This document shows, piece after piece, positions 36,599 to 44,857 of a stretch of DNA of 64,000 nt. The translations under genes and the position numbers were made by a program. This DNA comes from Burkholderia anthina (GTDB taxonomy: Bacteria; Pseudomonadota; Gammaproteobacteria; Burkholderiales; Burkholderiaceae). Position 1 is the first letter of the stretch. The number at the start of each line of letters is the position of its first letter. The notes beneath the pieces are model-generated. The model saw only the letters and a list, made by a program, of their open reading frames with translations, was not told where the DNA came from and did no database searches. The stretch is taken from assembly GCF_001547525.1 (NCBI RefSeq), contig NZ_LNJP01000003.1:1860001-1924000 (forward strand). Direction: 5' to 3'.

Positions 36599-38187
36599 GC
36601 GCCGCGTCGCCGCTTCACGACGGGGCCGCCGCGCCGCCGGCGTTCGACGTGCCGCCCGCGCCGGCCGCGCAGCCGGTGCGCGGCATCCGGCTCGCGCTGC
36701 TGACGTTCGCGCTGTCGCTCGCGACGTTCATCGAAGTGCTCGACTCGACCGTGACGAACGTCGCGGTGCCGGCGATCTCCGGCAGTCTCGGCGTATCGAA
36801 CAGCCAGGGCACGTGGGTGATCAGCTCGTATTCGGTCGCGGCCGCGATCGCCGTGCCGCTCACCGGCTGGCTCGCACGCCGCGTCGGCGAACTGCGGCTG
36901 TTCGTCGGCGCGGTGCTGCTGTTCACGCTGACGTCGCTGATGTGCGGGCTCGCGCGCGACCTGCACGTGCTCGTGATCTGCCGCGCGCTGCAGGGGCTGT
37001 GTTCGGGGCCGATGGTGCCGCTGTCGCAGACGATCCTGCTGCGCACCTTTCCTCCGGCCAAACGTACGATCGCGCTCGCGCTGTGGGCGATGACGGTGCT
37101 GCTCGCGCCGATCTTCGGGCCGGTGGTCGGCGGCTGGATCGTCGACAACTTTTCGTGGCCGTGGATCTTCCTGATCAACTTGCCGATCGGGTTGTTCTCG
37201 TTCGCTGTGTGCACCGCGATGCTGCGCCCCGACGCGCAGCGCGGCGCGGCCGGCCCGATCGACGTGCCGGGCATCGTGCTGCTCGTGATCGGCGTCGGCT
37301 CGCTGCAGGCGATGCTCGATCTCGGCCACGACCGCGGCTGGTTCGATTCGCCGCTGATCGTCACGCTCGCGGTGGTGGCGGCGCTCGCGATCGTGTCGCT
37401 GCTGATCTGGGAAGCGGGCGAAGCGCATCCGGTGGTCGACCTGAGCCTGTTTCGCGACCGCACGTTCTCGTTCTGCGTGCTGATCATCTCGCTCGGCATG
37501 ATGAGCTTCTCCGTGGTCGGCGTGGTGTTTCCGCTGTGGATGCAGGCCGTGATGGGCTACAACGCGTTTCATGCGGGGCTCGCGACCGCGTCGCTCGGCG
37601 TGCTCGCGCTCGTGTTCTCGATCCTCGTCGGGCTGCATGCGCACCGTTTCGACGCTCGCGTGCTCGCGACGTTCGGCTTTCTCGTGTTCGCGGCCGTGCT
37701 CGCGTGGGACGCGCATTTCACGCTGAAGATGACGTTCGCGCAGATCGCAGCACCCGGGCTGATCCAGGGGATCGGGCTGCCGTGCTTCTTCATTCCGCTG
37801 ACCGCCGCGACGCTGTCGCGCATTCCGGACGACCGGCTCGCCGCCGCGTCGAGCCTGTCGAATTTCCTGCGCACGCTGTCGGCCGCGTTCGGCACCGCGA
37901 TGAGCGTGACGCTGTGGGACAACCGCGCGACCTATCACTACGACGTCGTGTCGCAATCGGTCACGCACGCGTCGGCGAACACGCAACGCTTCGTGCATGC
38001 GCTGAACGCGATGGGCGTGGACGGCGTGCGCGAGCTGACGACGCTGCATCACGTCGTGATGCAGCAGGCCTACATGATGGCGACCAACGACATGTTCTGG
38101 ATGGCGAGCATGACGTGTCTCGCGCTCGCCGCGATGATGTGGCTGACGCGGCCGAAACGCGGCGCGGCCGCATCGTTCGGACATTGA
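36595..38187 (+). CDS. DHA2-family MFS pump of the rhamnolipid cluster (EmrB-like)
   Basis: This 530-residue transporter has 14 membrane segments and the EmrB pattern: FIEVLDSTVTNVAVPAISGSLG in helix 1, WVISSYSVAAAIAVPLTGWLARRVGELRLF (motif A variant), and LWAMTVLLAPIFGPVVGGWIVDNFSWPWIFLINLPIG (motif C region). It starts in a 4-nt overlap with rhlB. With the adaptor and outer-membrane factor at the operon end it forms a tripartite exporter, most likely for rhamnolipids. Confidence 0.92.
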   Translation: MSAASPLHDGAAAPPAFDVPPAPAAQPVRGIRLALLTFALSLATFIEVLDSTVTNVAVPAISGSLGVSNSQGTWVISSYSVAAAIAVPLTGWLARRVGELRLFVGAVLLFTLTSLMCGLARDLHVLVICRALQGLCSGPMVPLSQTILLRTFPPAKRTIALALWAMTVLLAPIFGPVVGGWIVDNFSWPWIFLINLPIGLFSFAVCTAMLRPDAQRGAAGPIDVPGIVLLVIGVGSLQAMLDLGHDRGWFDSPLIVTLAVVAALAIVSLLIWEAGEAHPVVDLSLFRDRTFSFCVLIISLGMMSFSVVGVVFPLWMQAVMGYNAFHAGLATASLGVLALVFSILVGLHAHRFDARVLATFGFLVFAAVLAWDAHFTLKMTFAQIAAPGLIQGIGLPCFFIPLTAATLSRIPDDRLAAASSLSNFLRTLSAAFGTAMSVTLWDNRATYHYDVVSQSVTHASANTQRFVHALNAMGVDGVRELTTLHHVVMQQAYMMATNDMFWMASMTCLALAAMMWLTRPKRGAAASFGH

Positions 38188-38196
38188 GGAGAGACC

Positions 38197-39135
38197 ATGA
38201 CGACACTCGGCGCACTCGTGATCCTGTATCACCCCAGCGACGCACAGCTCGACGCGCTGCGCGCGTGGCGGCACGCGTGCGATGCGCTGCTCGTCGTCGA
38301 CAACACGCCGCAGGCCGATGCACGGGTGCGCGACCTGTGCGCGCGTGAAGGGATCGCGCTGCTGCATCACGGCAATCGTGGCGGCATCGCGGGCGCGTAC
38401 AACGCAGGGCTCGCGGTGCTGTTTCGCGACCGCGTCGATGCGGTCGCGCTGTTCGACCAGGATTCGTCGGTGCCGGCCGCGTATTTCCCGACGATGCGCG
38501 AGGTCTGCGCGGGGCTTGGCGAGCGCGCGTTCCTCGCCGGCCCGCGCATCTTCGACGAGAACGCGCGCAGCTTCCTGCCGGAACTCGCGACGAACGGCAT
38601 CGGCCTGCGCCGCCTGCGCATCGAGCCGGGCGCGCCGATGCAGCGCTGCGCGTTCCTGATTTCGTCGGGCTGCGTCGTGTCGCGCGATGCGTTCGACGTG
38701 CTTGGCCGCTTCGACGAGACGCTGTTCATCGATCACGTCGATACCGAATACAGCTTCCGCGCGCTGTCGCGCAACGTGCCGCTCTATGTCGTGCCGTCGC
38801 TGGTGCTGTCGCACCGGATCGGCGCGAAACGGCGGCATGCGATCGGCCCTTTTGAAATGACGTCGATGAACCATTCGTGGCAACGGCGCTACTACAGCGC
38901 GCGCAATGCGGTGCAGCTCGGGATGCAGTACGGGCTGCGTTTTCCGGTGGCGCTCGTGCCGAACCTGCTGACCGCGTGGCAGGTCGTGCAGATCGCGCTC
39001 GTCGAGCGCGACAAGCGCGCGAAGCTGGCCGGCATCCTGTTCGGCGTCGCGGACGGCCTGTTCGGCCGGCTCGGCCCGCTCGAGCGCACGCGGCCGCGTC
39101 TGGCCGCGCGGGCGCAGCGCGTTCGGCAGGGGTGA
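38197..39135 (+). CDS. rhlC: RhlC, rhamnosyltransferase 2
   Basis: This 312-residue GT2-family glycosyltransferase adds the second rhamnose to give di-rhamnolipid. It has an N-terminal donor fold (ALVILYHPSDAQLDALRAW, VDNTPQ, HGNRGGIAGAYNAGL), the acidic motif ALFDQDSSV, and RFDETLFIDHVDTEYSFRAL in the acceptor part, all RhlC-like. GAGGAGA precedes the ATG. It lies 9 bp after the pump gene. Confidence 0.9.
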   Translation: MTTLGALVILYHPSDAQLDALRAWRHACDALLVVDNTPQADARVRDLCAREGIALLHHGNRGGIAGAYNAGLAVLFRDRVDAVALFDQDSSVPAAYFPTMREVCAGLGERAFLAGPRIFDENARSFLPELATNGIGLRRLRIEPGAPMQRCAFLISSGCVVSRDAFDVLGRFDETLFIDHVDTEYSFRALSRNVPLYVVPSLVLSHRIGAKRRHAIGPFEMTSMNHSWQRRYYSARNAVQLGMQYGLRFPVALVPNLLTAWQVVQIALVERDKRAKLAGILFGVADGLFGRLGPLERTRPRLAARAQRVRQG

Positions 39136-39137
39136 CG

Positions 39138-40991
39138 ATGCGTCGGATGAAGCAAGCGGCGGGTTCGCCGCGTGGCGTGAAGGGCGGCGCGATGATCGCG
39201 GCCGCCGCGGCATTGCTCGCGTTGGGCGGATGCGTGCCGTCGGGCTTCCTGCCGTCGCTGTCGCTGCGCGCGCCGGCCGACGATGCGCTCGTGCATACCG
39301 CCGGCCCCGGCCCAAACGGCGCGTGGCCGGCGCCCGACTGGGTGAAGCAGCTACAGGATCCGCAGCTCGACGACCTGGTGGCCGAGGCGTCGCGGAACAG
39401 TCCCGATGTGCAGGTTGCACAGGCGCGGTTGCGCATCGCGCAGGCGCAGCTTCAGCAGTTCGATTCGCTGACCGGGCTGACGGGCACGGCCGGCGCGACG
39501 ATCAGCCGCGCGCGGATGCCGAAGCCCGGCGACATCGCCGACGTGACGGCCGGCGGCTATCGCGTGCCGGTGCAGATTTTCGGCGATCCGAACGTGTCGC
39601 CGTCGTCGATCTTCGTCGGACTGAACTACCAGCTCGACCTGTGGGGCAAGAACCGCGCGGCGACGAAGAGCCTGATGTCGTTGCGCGACGCCGCCGGCGT
39701 CGAGGCCGAACAGGTGCGGCTCACGCTCGCCGTCGCGATCGTCACCGTGTATTGCCAGCTCGATCAGGCGTATGCGGTGCGCGACCTGTTGCAGCAGAAG
39801 CTGAAGATCAGCCAGCGCGTGACGGCCGTGCTGCGCGAGCGCACCGCGCGTGGCCTCGACAATGCGTACGACGCGAGCGATGCGGCGATCAAGCGCAGCC
39901 GCCTGCTCGAACAGATCGCGCTGAACGACGAGCAGATCAAGCTCGCGCAACTGCAACTCGGCGTGCTGTCGGGCCGCGGCCCGGAGCGCGGGCTCGCGCT
40001 GCAGCGGCCGCGCGTGGGCGCTGCAGCGGGCGGCGCGCTGCCCGCCCGGCTGCCGGCCGATCTGCTCGGCCGCCGGCCCGACATCGTCGCCGCGCGGCTG
40101 CGGGTCGAGGCTGCGTTCGCGAACGCCGATTCGACGCGCGCGCAGTTCTATCCGGATGTGAACCTCGTCGCGCTCGGCGGCGTGTTCGCGCTGACGCCCG
40201 CGTCGCTGTTCTCGCGCGATTCGCTTGCCGGCTCCGTCGGCCCCGCGATCTCGCTGCCGATCTTCGATCGCGGCCGGCTGAAGGCCAAGCTCGGCGCGGA
40301 CGTCGCGCAGGCGGACGTCGCGATCGGGCTGTACAACAAGACCGTCGACGACGCGCTCGGGCAGGTCGCGCAACTCGTCACGTCGCTGCAGACGTCGCAG
40401 ACGCTCGTCGCGCAGCAGCAGGACGCGGTCGCGGCCGCGCAGAAGATCGTGCAGATCGCGGCGGACCGGCATCGGCGCGGCGTGCTGATGCAGAAGGACG
40501 TCGATGTCGCGGATCTCACGCTGATCGACGAGCGCGCGCAGATGATCGCGTTGCTCGGCAAGCAGCGGACGCTGCGCGTCGGGTTGATCGGCGCGCTGGG
40601 CGGCGGGTTCGATGCGGGCGCAACGGTCGCGCAGGCGCAAGCGCCGGCCGTGCAGCGGGCGCGCAGCGGGGCGGCGGCCAGACGCGGCGCGCCGGCCGCC
40701 GTGGCCGCGAACCGGGTAGCGGTAGCCGGCCCGTCGAACGACTCGCCCGCACGGAGCGCCACGGTTTCACCAGCCGCCGCCACGACGAGGGCCGTGTCCA
40801 CGCCTGAATCCGCACGACGCGACGACACCACGCGCCCGTCCACGGTCGGTGCGACCCACTCCGACGCGACGCCGCGTGGCACCCCCGTTCTCGCACGTAC
40901 GGCCTCGGCGAGCCCGATGCCGGGCCCGGCGCCGATGCCCGCGATTCCCGTGTTCCAGCACGATCGTCTGATCGTCACGCAAAGCGACTGA
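39138..40991 (+). CDS. Outer-membrane factor (NodT/OprM-like) with a long low-complexity tail
   Basis: This 617-residue RND/EmrAB-type outer-membrane channel lipoprotein has lipobox LALGGC at about residue 34. The TolC-like repeats are clear (DDLVAEASRNSPDVQVAQARLRIAQAQ, LPADLLGRRPDIVAARLRVEAAFANADSTRAQFYP, LVAQQQDAVAAAQKIVQIAADRHRRGVLMQKDV). After about residue 490 comes an unusual tail of some 125 residues rich in Ala, Pro, Thr, Ser and Arg that TolC relatives lack. The gene begins 2 bp after rhlC and belongs to the exporter. Confidence 0.88.
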   Translation: MRRMKQAAGSPRGVKGGAMIAAAAALLALGGCVPSGFLPSLSLRAPADDALVHTAGPGPNGAWPAPDWVKQLQDPQLDDLVAEASRNSPDVQVAQARLRIAQAQLQQFDSLTGLTGTAGATISRARMPKPGDIADVTAGGYRVPVQIFGDPNVSPSSIFVGLNYQLDLWGKNRAATKSLMSLRDAAGVEAEQVRLTLAVAIVTVYCQLDQAYAVRDLLQQKLKISQRVTAVLRERTARGLDNAYDASDAAIKRSRLLEQIALNDEQIKLAQLQLGVLSGRGPERGLALQRPRVGAAAGGALPARLPADLLGRRPDIVAARLRVEAAFANADSTRAQFYPDVNLVALGGVFALTPASLFSRDSLAGSVGPAISLPIFDRGRLKAKLGADVAQADVAIGLYNKTVDDALGQVAQLVTSLQTSQTLVAQQQDAVAAAQKIVQIAADRHRRGVLMQKDVDVADLTLIDERAQMIALLGKQRTLRVGLIGALGGGFDAGATVAQAQAPAVQRARSGAAARRGAPAAVAANRVAVAGPSNDSPARSATVSPAAATTRAVSTPESARRDDTTRPSTVGATHSDATPRGTPVLARTASASPMPGPAPMPAIPVFQHDRLIVTQSD

Positions 40992-40998
40992 TGAACTG

Positions 40999-42189
40999 AT
41001 GCACCACGACAACCTTCATTCCGCCGCGCCGCCGGCCGCGCTGAACGACCCGGCCCTCGACGCACGCCGCGCGACGCGCCGCAAGCGCTTCACCGTGTTC
41101 CTCGCGATCGTGCTGCTGGCCGCGATCGCGTGGGTCGCGTACTGGCTGTCGAGCGCCCGCTATGACGAAGACACCGACGACGCGTACGTCGCGGGCAGCA
41201 TCGTGCAGGTCGCCGCGCAGATTCCGGGCACCGTGACCGACGTGCAGGTCGCCGATACGCAGGCCGTGCGCGCGGGGCAGACGCTCGTGAAGCTCGACGA
41301 CACCGAGGCGTCTGTCGCGTTCGCGCAGGCGAAGGCGCAGCTCGCACAGGCGGTGCGGCAGGTCGCGAACGCGAAGATCTCGAACACGATGTACGTCGAG
41401 GCCGTGAATGCGCGCCGCGCCGACCTGTCGCTGGCGCAGCGCGCGCTGGCCGCGCGCTCGGGCGCATCGGTCGAAATCGTCGCGCCGGAAGAACTGGCGC
41501 GGGCCCGCGCGGCGGTGGCCGGCGCGCAGGCGAACCTCGCGGCCGCGCAGGCGCAGCTCGACGCGGCGCGCGCGCTCGGCAGCAAGCTTCCCGTCGACGA
41601 AAGCCCGGCCGTCGTGCAGGCCGCCGCGCAATTCAAGCTCGCGTACCGGAACCTGAAGCGCACGACGATCGTCGCGCCCGTCGATGGCACGATCGGGCAG
41701 CGCTCGGTGCAGGTCGGCCAGCAGGTCGGGCCCGGCGTCCCGCTGATGTCGATCGTGCAGCTCGACCGCCTGTGGGTCGAGGCGAATTTCAAGGAAGGGC
41801 AGATTCGCCACATGCGCGTCGGACAGCCGGTCGAGGTCGTGTCGGATCTCTACGGCTCGCGCATCGCCTATCGCGGCCGCGTGCAGGGCTTCTCGGCGGG
41901 CACGGGCAGCGCGTTCTCGATGCTGCCGTCGCAGAACGCGGCCGGCAACTGGATCAAGGTCGTGCAGCGCGTGCCGGTCGTGATCGCGCTCGATCCGCGC
42001 GACCTCGCCGCGCATCCGCTGCGCGTCGGGCTGTCGATGCGCGCGACGGTCGACACGCACGACCGCAACGGCCACGCGCTCGACAGCGAGCCGCCGACGC
42101 CGGCCGTCAGCACGCGCGTGCACGACGGCGTCGCGAGCGATGCGGAGGCCGCCGCCGCCGCGATCATCCGCGAGAATCAGCGCGGGTAG
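40999..42189 (+). CDS. HlyD/EmrA-type membrane fusion protein
   Basis: This 396-residue periplasmic adaptor has a single N-terminal membrane anchor (RFTVFLAIVLLAAIAWVAYWLSSARY). The biotinyl-lipoyl half motifs are DTDDAYVAGSIVQVAAQIPGTVTDVQVADTQAVRAGQ and RTTIVAPVDGTIGQRSVQVGQQVGPGVPL, with a coiled-coil hairpin between. Its EmrA-like C-terminus is SAFSMLPSQNAAGNWIKVVQRVPVVI. It ends the rhl operon and links the MFS pump to the outer-membrane factor. Confidence 0.92.
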   Translation: MHHDNLHSAAPPAALNDPALDARRATRRKRFTVFLAIVLLAAIAWVAYWLSSARYDEDTDDAYVAGSIVQVAAQIPGTVTDVQVADTQAVRAGQTLVKLDDTEASVAFAQAKAQLAQAVRQVANAKISNTMYVEAVNARRADLSLAQRALAARSGASVEIVAPEELARARAAVAGAQANLAAAQAQLDAARALGSKLPVDESPAVVQAAAQFKLAYRNLKRTTIVAPVDGTIGQRSVQVGQQVGPGVPLMSIVQLDRLWVEANFKEGQIRHMRVGQPVEVVSDLYGSRIAYRGRVQGFSAGTGSAFSMLPSQNAAGNWIKVVQRVPVVIALDPRDLAAHPLRVGLSMRATVDTHDRNGHALDSEPPTPAVSTRVHDGVASDAEAAAAAIIRENQRG

Positions 42190-42312
42190 CGCCCGCCGTC
42201 GCGGCGGCAGCCGGCCGCGAGGGCTGGTCCGACCCCGGTGCGTTTCGCACCCGGAGCGTCCCCGTCGTTTCCCGCCCGACTTTCGTATTTCCGCCATCGA
42301 TGTCGGCGCCGA

Positions 42313-42333
42313 TCAAACGCGTGTCGCGTTTGA
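42313..42333. repeat. Inverted repeat upstream of the formaldehyde dehydrogenase gene
   Basis: TCAAACGCG and CGCGTTTGA (9 bp) flank TGT, about 110 bp before the gene. It is part of a wider imperfect palindrome starting near 42300 (ATGTCGGCG / CATCGGCGCC). Likely an operator; the regulator is unknown. Confidence 0.5.
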
Positions 42334-42440
42334 GACATCGGCGCCCCTGCCTCCCGGACTACTCTCGAACAGCACGTTGCGTGTGCGCCGCATGAGCCGG
42401 CGCGCCGCCGCGCCATCCAACGAGACATGGAGACAATACG

Positions 42441-43637
42441 ATGAGCAGCAATCGAGGTGTCGTCTATCTTGGGCCGGGCAAGGTCGAAGTCCAGAAAATC
42501 GATTATCCGAAGATGGTCGACCCGACCGGCCGCGCGATCGGCCACGGCGTGATCCTGAAGGTGGTCAGCACGAACATCTGCGGCTCCGACCAGCACATGG
42601 TGCGCGGCCGCACGACCGCGCCGATCGGCCTCGTGCTCGGTCACGAGATCACCGGCGAAGTGGTCGAAGTGGGCCGCGACGTCGAGACGCTGAAGATCGG
42701 CGATCTCGTGTCGGTGCCGTTCAACGTCGCGTGCGGCCGCTGCGCGATGTGCAAGGACACGCATACGGGCGTGTGCCTGAACGTGAACCCGTCGCGTGCG
42801 GGCGGCGCGTACGGCTACGTCGATATGGGCGGCTGGATCGGCGGCCAGGCCGAATACGTGCTCGTGCCGTATGCCGATTTCAACCTGCTGAAATTCCCGG
42901 ATCGCGATCAGGCGATGGCGAAGATCCGCGATCTGACCTGCCTGTCCGACATTCTGCCGACCGGTTATCACGGTGCGGTGAGCGCGGGCGTGAAGCCCGG
43001 TTCGACGGTCTATATCGCGGGCGCGGGCCCGGTCGGGATGGCGGCGGCCGCATCGGCGCGCCTGCTCGGCGCGGCCGTGACGATCGTCGGCGACATGAAT
43101 GCGGAACGCCTCGCGCACGCACGGGCGATGGGGTTCGAGACGGTCGACCTGTCGAAGGACGCGTCGCTCGGCGAGCAGATCGAGCAGATCCTCGGCGTGC
43201 CCGAGATCGACTGCGCGGTCGATTGCGTCGGCTTCGAGGCGCACGGCCACGGTTCGTCGGGCCATTCGGAGGAAGCACCCGCGACGGTGCTGAACTCGCT
43301 GATGGAGATCACGCGCCCGGCCGGCGCGATCGGCATCCCGGGCCTGTACGTGACGGACGATCCGGGCGCGAAGGACAAGGCTGCGCAGCATGGCAGCCTG
43401 AGCATCCGCTTCGGCCTCGGCTGGGCGAAGTCGCATTCGTTCTTCACGGGCCAGACGCCGGTGCTCAAGTACAACCGCAACCTGATGCAGGCGATCCTGT
43501 TCGACCGGCTGCCGATCGCGAAGATCGTCAACGTCGAAGTGATTTCGCTCGACCAGGCGCCGGAAGGCTACAAGAAGTTCGACGGCGGCGCGCCGCGCAA
43601 ATTCGTGATCGATCCGCACGGGTTGCTGGCGGCGTGA
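42441..43637 (+). CDS. fdhA: Glutathione-independent formaldehyde dehydrogenase
   Basis: This 398-residue zinc-dependent medium-chain dehydrogenase oxidises formaldehyde to formate with NAD and no glutathione. Its N-terminus MSSNRGVVYLGPGKVEVQKIDYPKM, the catalytic-zinc motif NICGSDQHMVRGRT, GHEITGE and the structural-zinc loop CGRCAMCKDTHTGVC match the Pseudomonas enzyme, as does its length. The Rossmann motif is YIAGAGPVGMAAA. A good terminator follows. Nearby choline genes, and downstream demethylation of glycine betaine, are a plausible formaldehyde source (inference). Confidence 0.94.
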   Translation: MSSNRGVVYLGPGKVEVQKIDYPKMVDPTGRAIGHGVILKVVSTNICGSDQHMVRGRTTAPIGLVLGHEITGEVVEVGRDVETLKIGDLVSVPFNVACGRCAMCKDTHTGVCLNVNPSRAGGAYGYVDMGGWIGGQAEYVLVPYADFNLLKFPDRDQAMAKIRDLTCLSDILPTGYHGAVSAGVKPGSTVYIAGAGPVGMAAAASARLLGAAVTIVGDMNAERLAHARAMGFETVDLSKDASLGEQIEQILGVPEIDCAVDCVGFEAHGHGSSGHSEEAPATVLNSLMEITRPAGAIGIPGLYVTDDPGAKDKAAQHGSLSIRFGLGWAKSHSFFTGQTPVLKYNRNLMQAILFDRLPIAKIVNVEVISLDQAPEGYKKFDGGAPRKFVIDPHGLLAA

Positions 43638-43680
43638 TGCGCTGGCGTTCGACACGCGACGCGTGACGCGTGACGCGAGA

Positions 43681-43714
43681 ACGGGCGGCTCCGGAAACGG
43701 GCCGCCCGTTTTTC
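43681..43714 (+). terminator. Rho-independent terminator after fdhA
   Basis: ACGGGCGGC pairs with GCCGCCCGT around an 11-nt loop and is followed by a run of Ts (43709-43713). It is the clearest intrinsic terminator in the window. Confidence 0.85.
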
Positions 43715-43910
43715 GTTGCGGGAGCGAAGGGCTGGGCAACGCGGTGACCGGCGACCCGGATCGCGCGGCGTCGCGGCGATAGTCGTCGCCCGCTGACGAA
43801 CCGTTCATTACCGTGCGGCCGGATCCGCGCGCACACATTCAGGTCACGAACGCCGTTGTATGAAGAGCGGCCGGGAAAAGCGAATCGTCGCGCGCGGGCC
43901 CGGGGCACGC

Positions 43911-44669
43911 TCAGTGGCCGCGATAGAGCTTCGCGATTTCGGCGTGGCTGGCCGCGGCGCGACGTGCACGCCCGGTGTGCGCGCTGACGCGGCGGATCGC
44001 GCGCGCGCGATGGGCGGTGTCGCGGTTGCCTTTCCAGTCGGCTCCGCGGATTGCGCCGGCGCGCGTCCGGTCAGGTACGCGCAACGACGGCGCGGCTTGC
44101 GCAACCGCCATCGGGCGAGCGGGTTTGACGGCGACCGGGGCACCCTGTTGCGGATCGGCCGCCACTTGCGTTGCATCAGGCGAATGGAACGGGTAGACGG
44201 GTGCGGGCAAGACCGGCAGGAACGGATCGTTCGACGCGGGCAACCCGGTTTCGGTCGCGACGGCGGCCGGCGCACCGGACCCGCGACAAACGGGATCGGC
44301 CTTGCAGGTCTGGTCGACCGTCACGTAGCCGCCGACGAGCAGTACGAGCGTGAGGATGCTCAGGATCGGCGCGCTCGACGCGCGCGGCCGCTGGAAAGCC
44401 GCGTTGCGCAGCGCGCGGGCGACGCGCGACGACCATGTGTGGAACGACCGCGGCGCATGCGCGGCGTGTGCGTCGGCCGGTCGGCGATCGATCGGCTCGA
44501 ACGGCCCGTTCCATTGACCGCAGACGGGGCAGTGCTCCAGTGCGCGGAACGCGACGAAGCCGCATTCGCGGCAGCGGCAGCACGTCGCGTGCCGCGATTC
44601 GGCGCGCACATTCAGCACGGCACGCCACGCATCGCGCGCGCGGACGCTTCGATTGGGCAGGACGCGCAT
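43911..44669 (-). CDS. Zinc-ribbon protein with one membrane segment
   Basis: This 252-residue protein has an N-terminal zinc ribbon (CCRCRECGFVAFRALEHCPVCGQW, with CxxC pairs). A single hydrophobic segment follows (APILSILTLVLLVGGYVTV, about residues 102-120), and the C-terminal region is Pro/Ala-rich and basic. It is likely anchored in the inner membrane with the ribbon in the cytoplasm. The ATG at 44669 begins 2 nt after the stop of a 20-codon upstream frame that has its own GGAG, so translational coupling is likely. An ATG at 44723 is in frame but has no ribosome-binding site. No function is recognised. Confidence 0.6.
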   Translation of the reverse strand: MRVLPNRSVRARDAWRAVLNVRAESRHATCCRCRECGFVAFRALEHCPVCGQWNGPFEPIDRRPADAHAAHAPRSFHTWSSRVARALRNAAFQRPRASSAPILSILTLVLLVGGYVTVDQTCKADPVCRGSGAPAAVATETGLPASNDPFLPVLPAPVYPFHSPDATQVAADPQQGAPVAVKPARPMAVAQAAPSLRVPDRTRAGAIRGADWKGNRDTAHRARAIRRVSAHTGRARRAAASHAEIAKLYRGH

Positions 44670-44671
44670 CG

Positions 44672-44734
44672 TCAGCAACCGATGAACGCTATCGTCGGGC
44701 TGCACATCGACGGTCGTTCGCATGCGGCGTTCAT
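44672..44734 (-). CDS. Possible 20-residue leader peptide upstream of the zinc-ribbon gene
   Basis: The frame starts with ATG preceded by GGAG 6 nt away, encodes MNAACERPSM... with three cysteines, and stops 2 nt before the next gene's ATG. It overlaps no other gene. A leader that couples or attenuates translation is plausible. Confidence 0.45.
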   Translation of the reverse strand: MNAACERPSMCSPTIAFIGC

Positions 44735-44857
44735 GAGATTCTCCATAACATCGGACGCTTGGAACCGTTCGTCCGCGGCTGCCTTCCGCTTCATTGTTTG
44801 TCGCTCGCGCGCGAAACGCAAGGCGCTTCTCGCGCGTCGCGTGCCGCTCGTTTCGTG

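Noticed and set aside
36340..39420. 1026-codon antisense frame across rhlB, the MFS pump and rhlC
   Set aside because: It spans three well-supported genes on the other strand and is His/Arg/Glu-rich with no domain.
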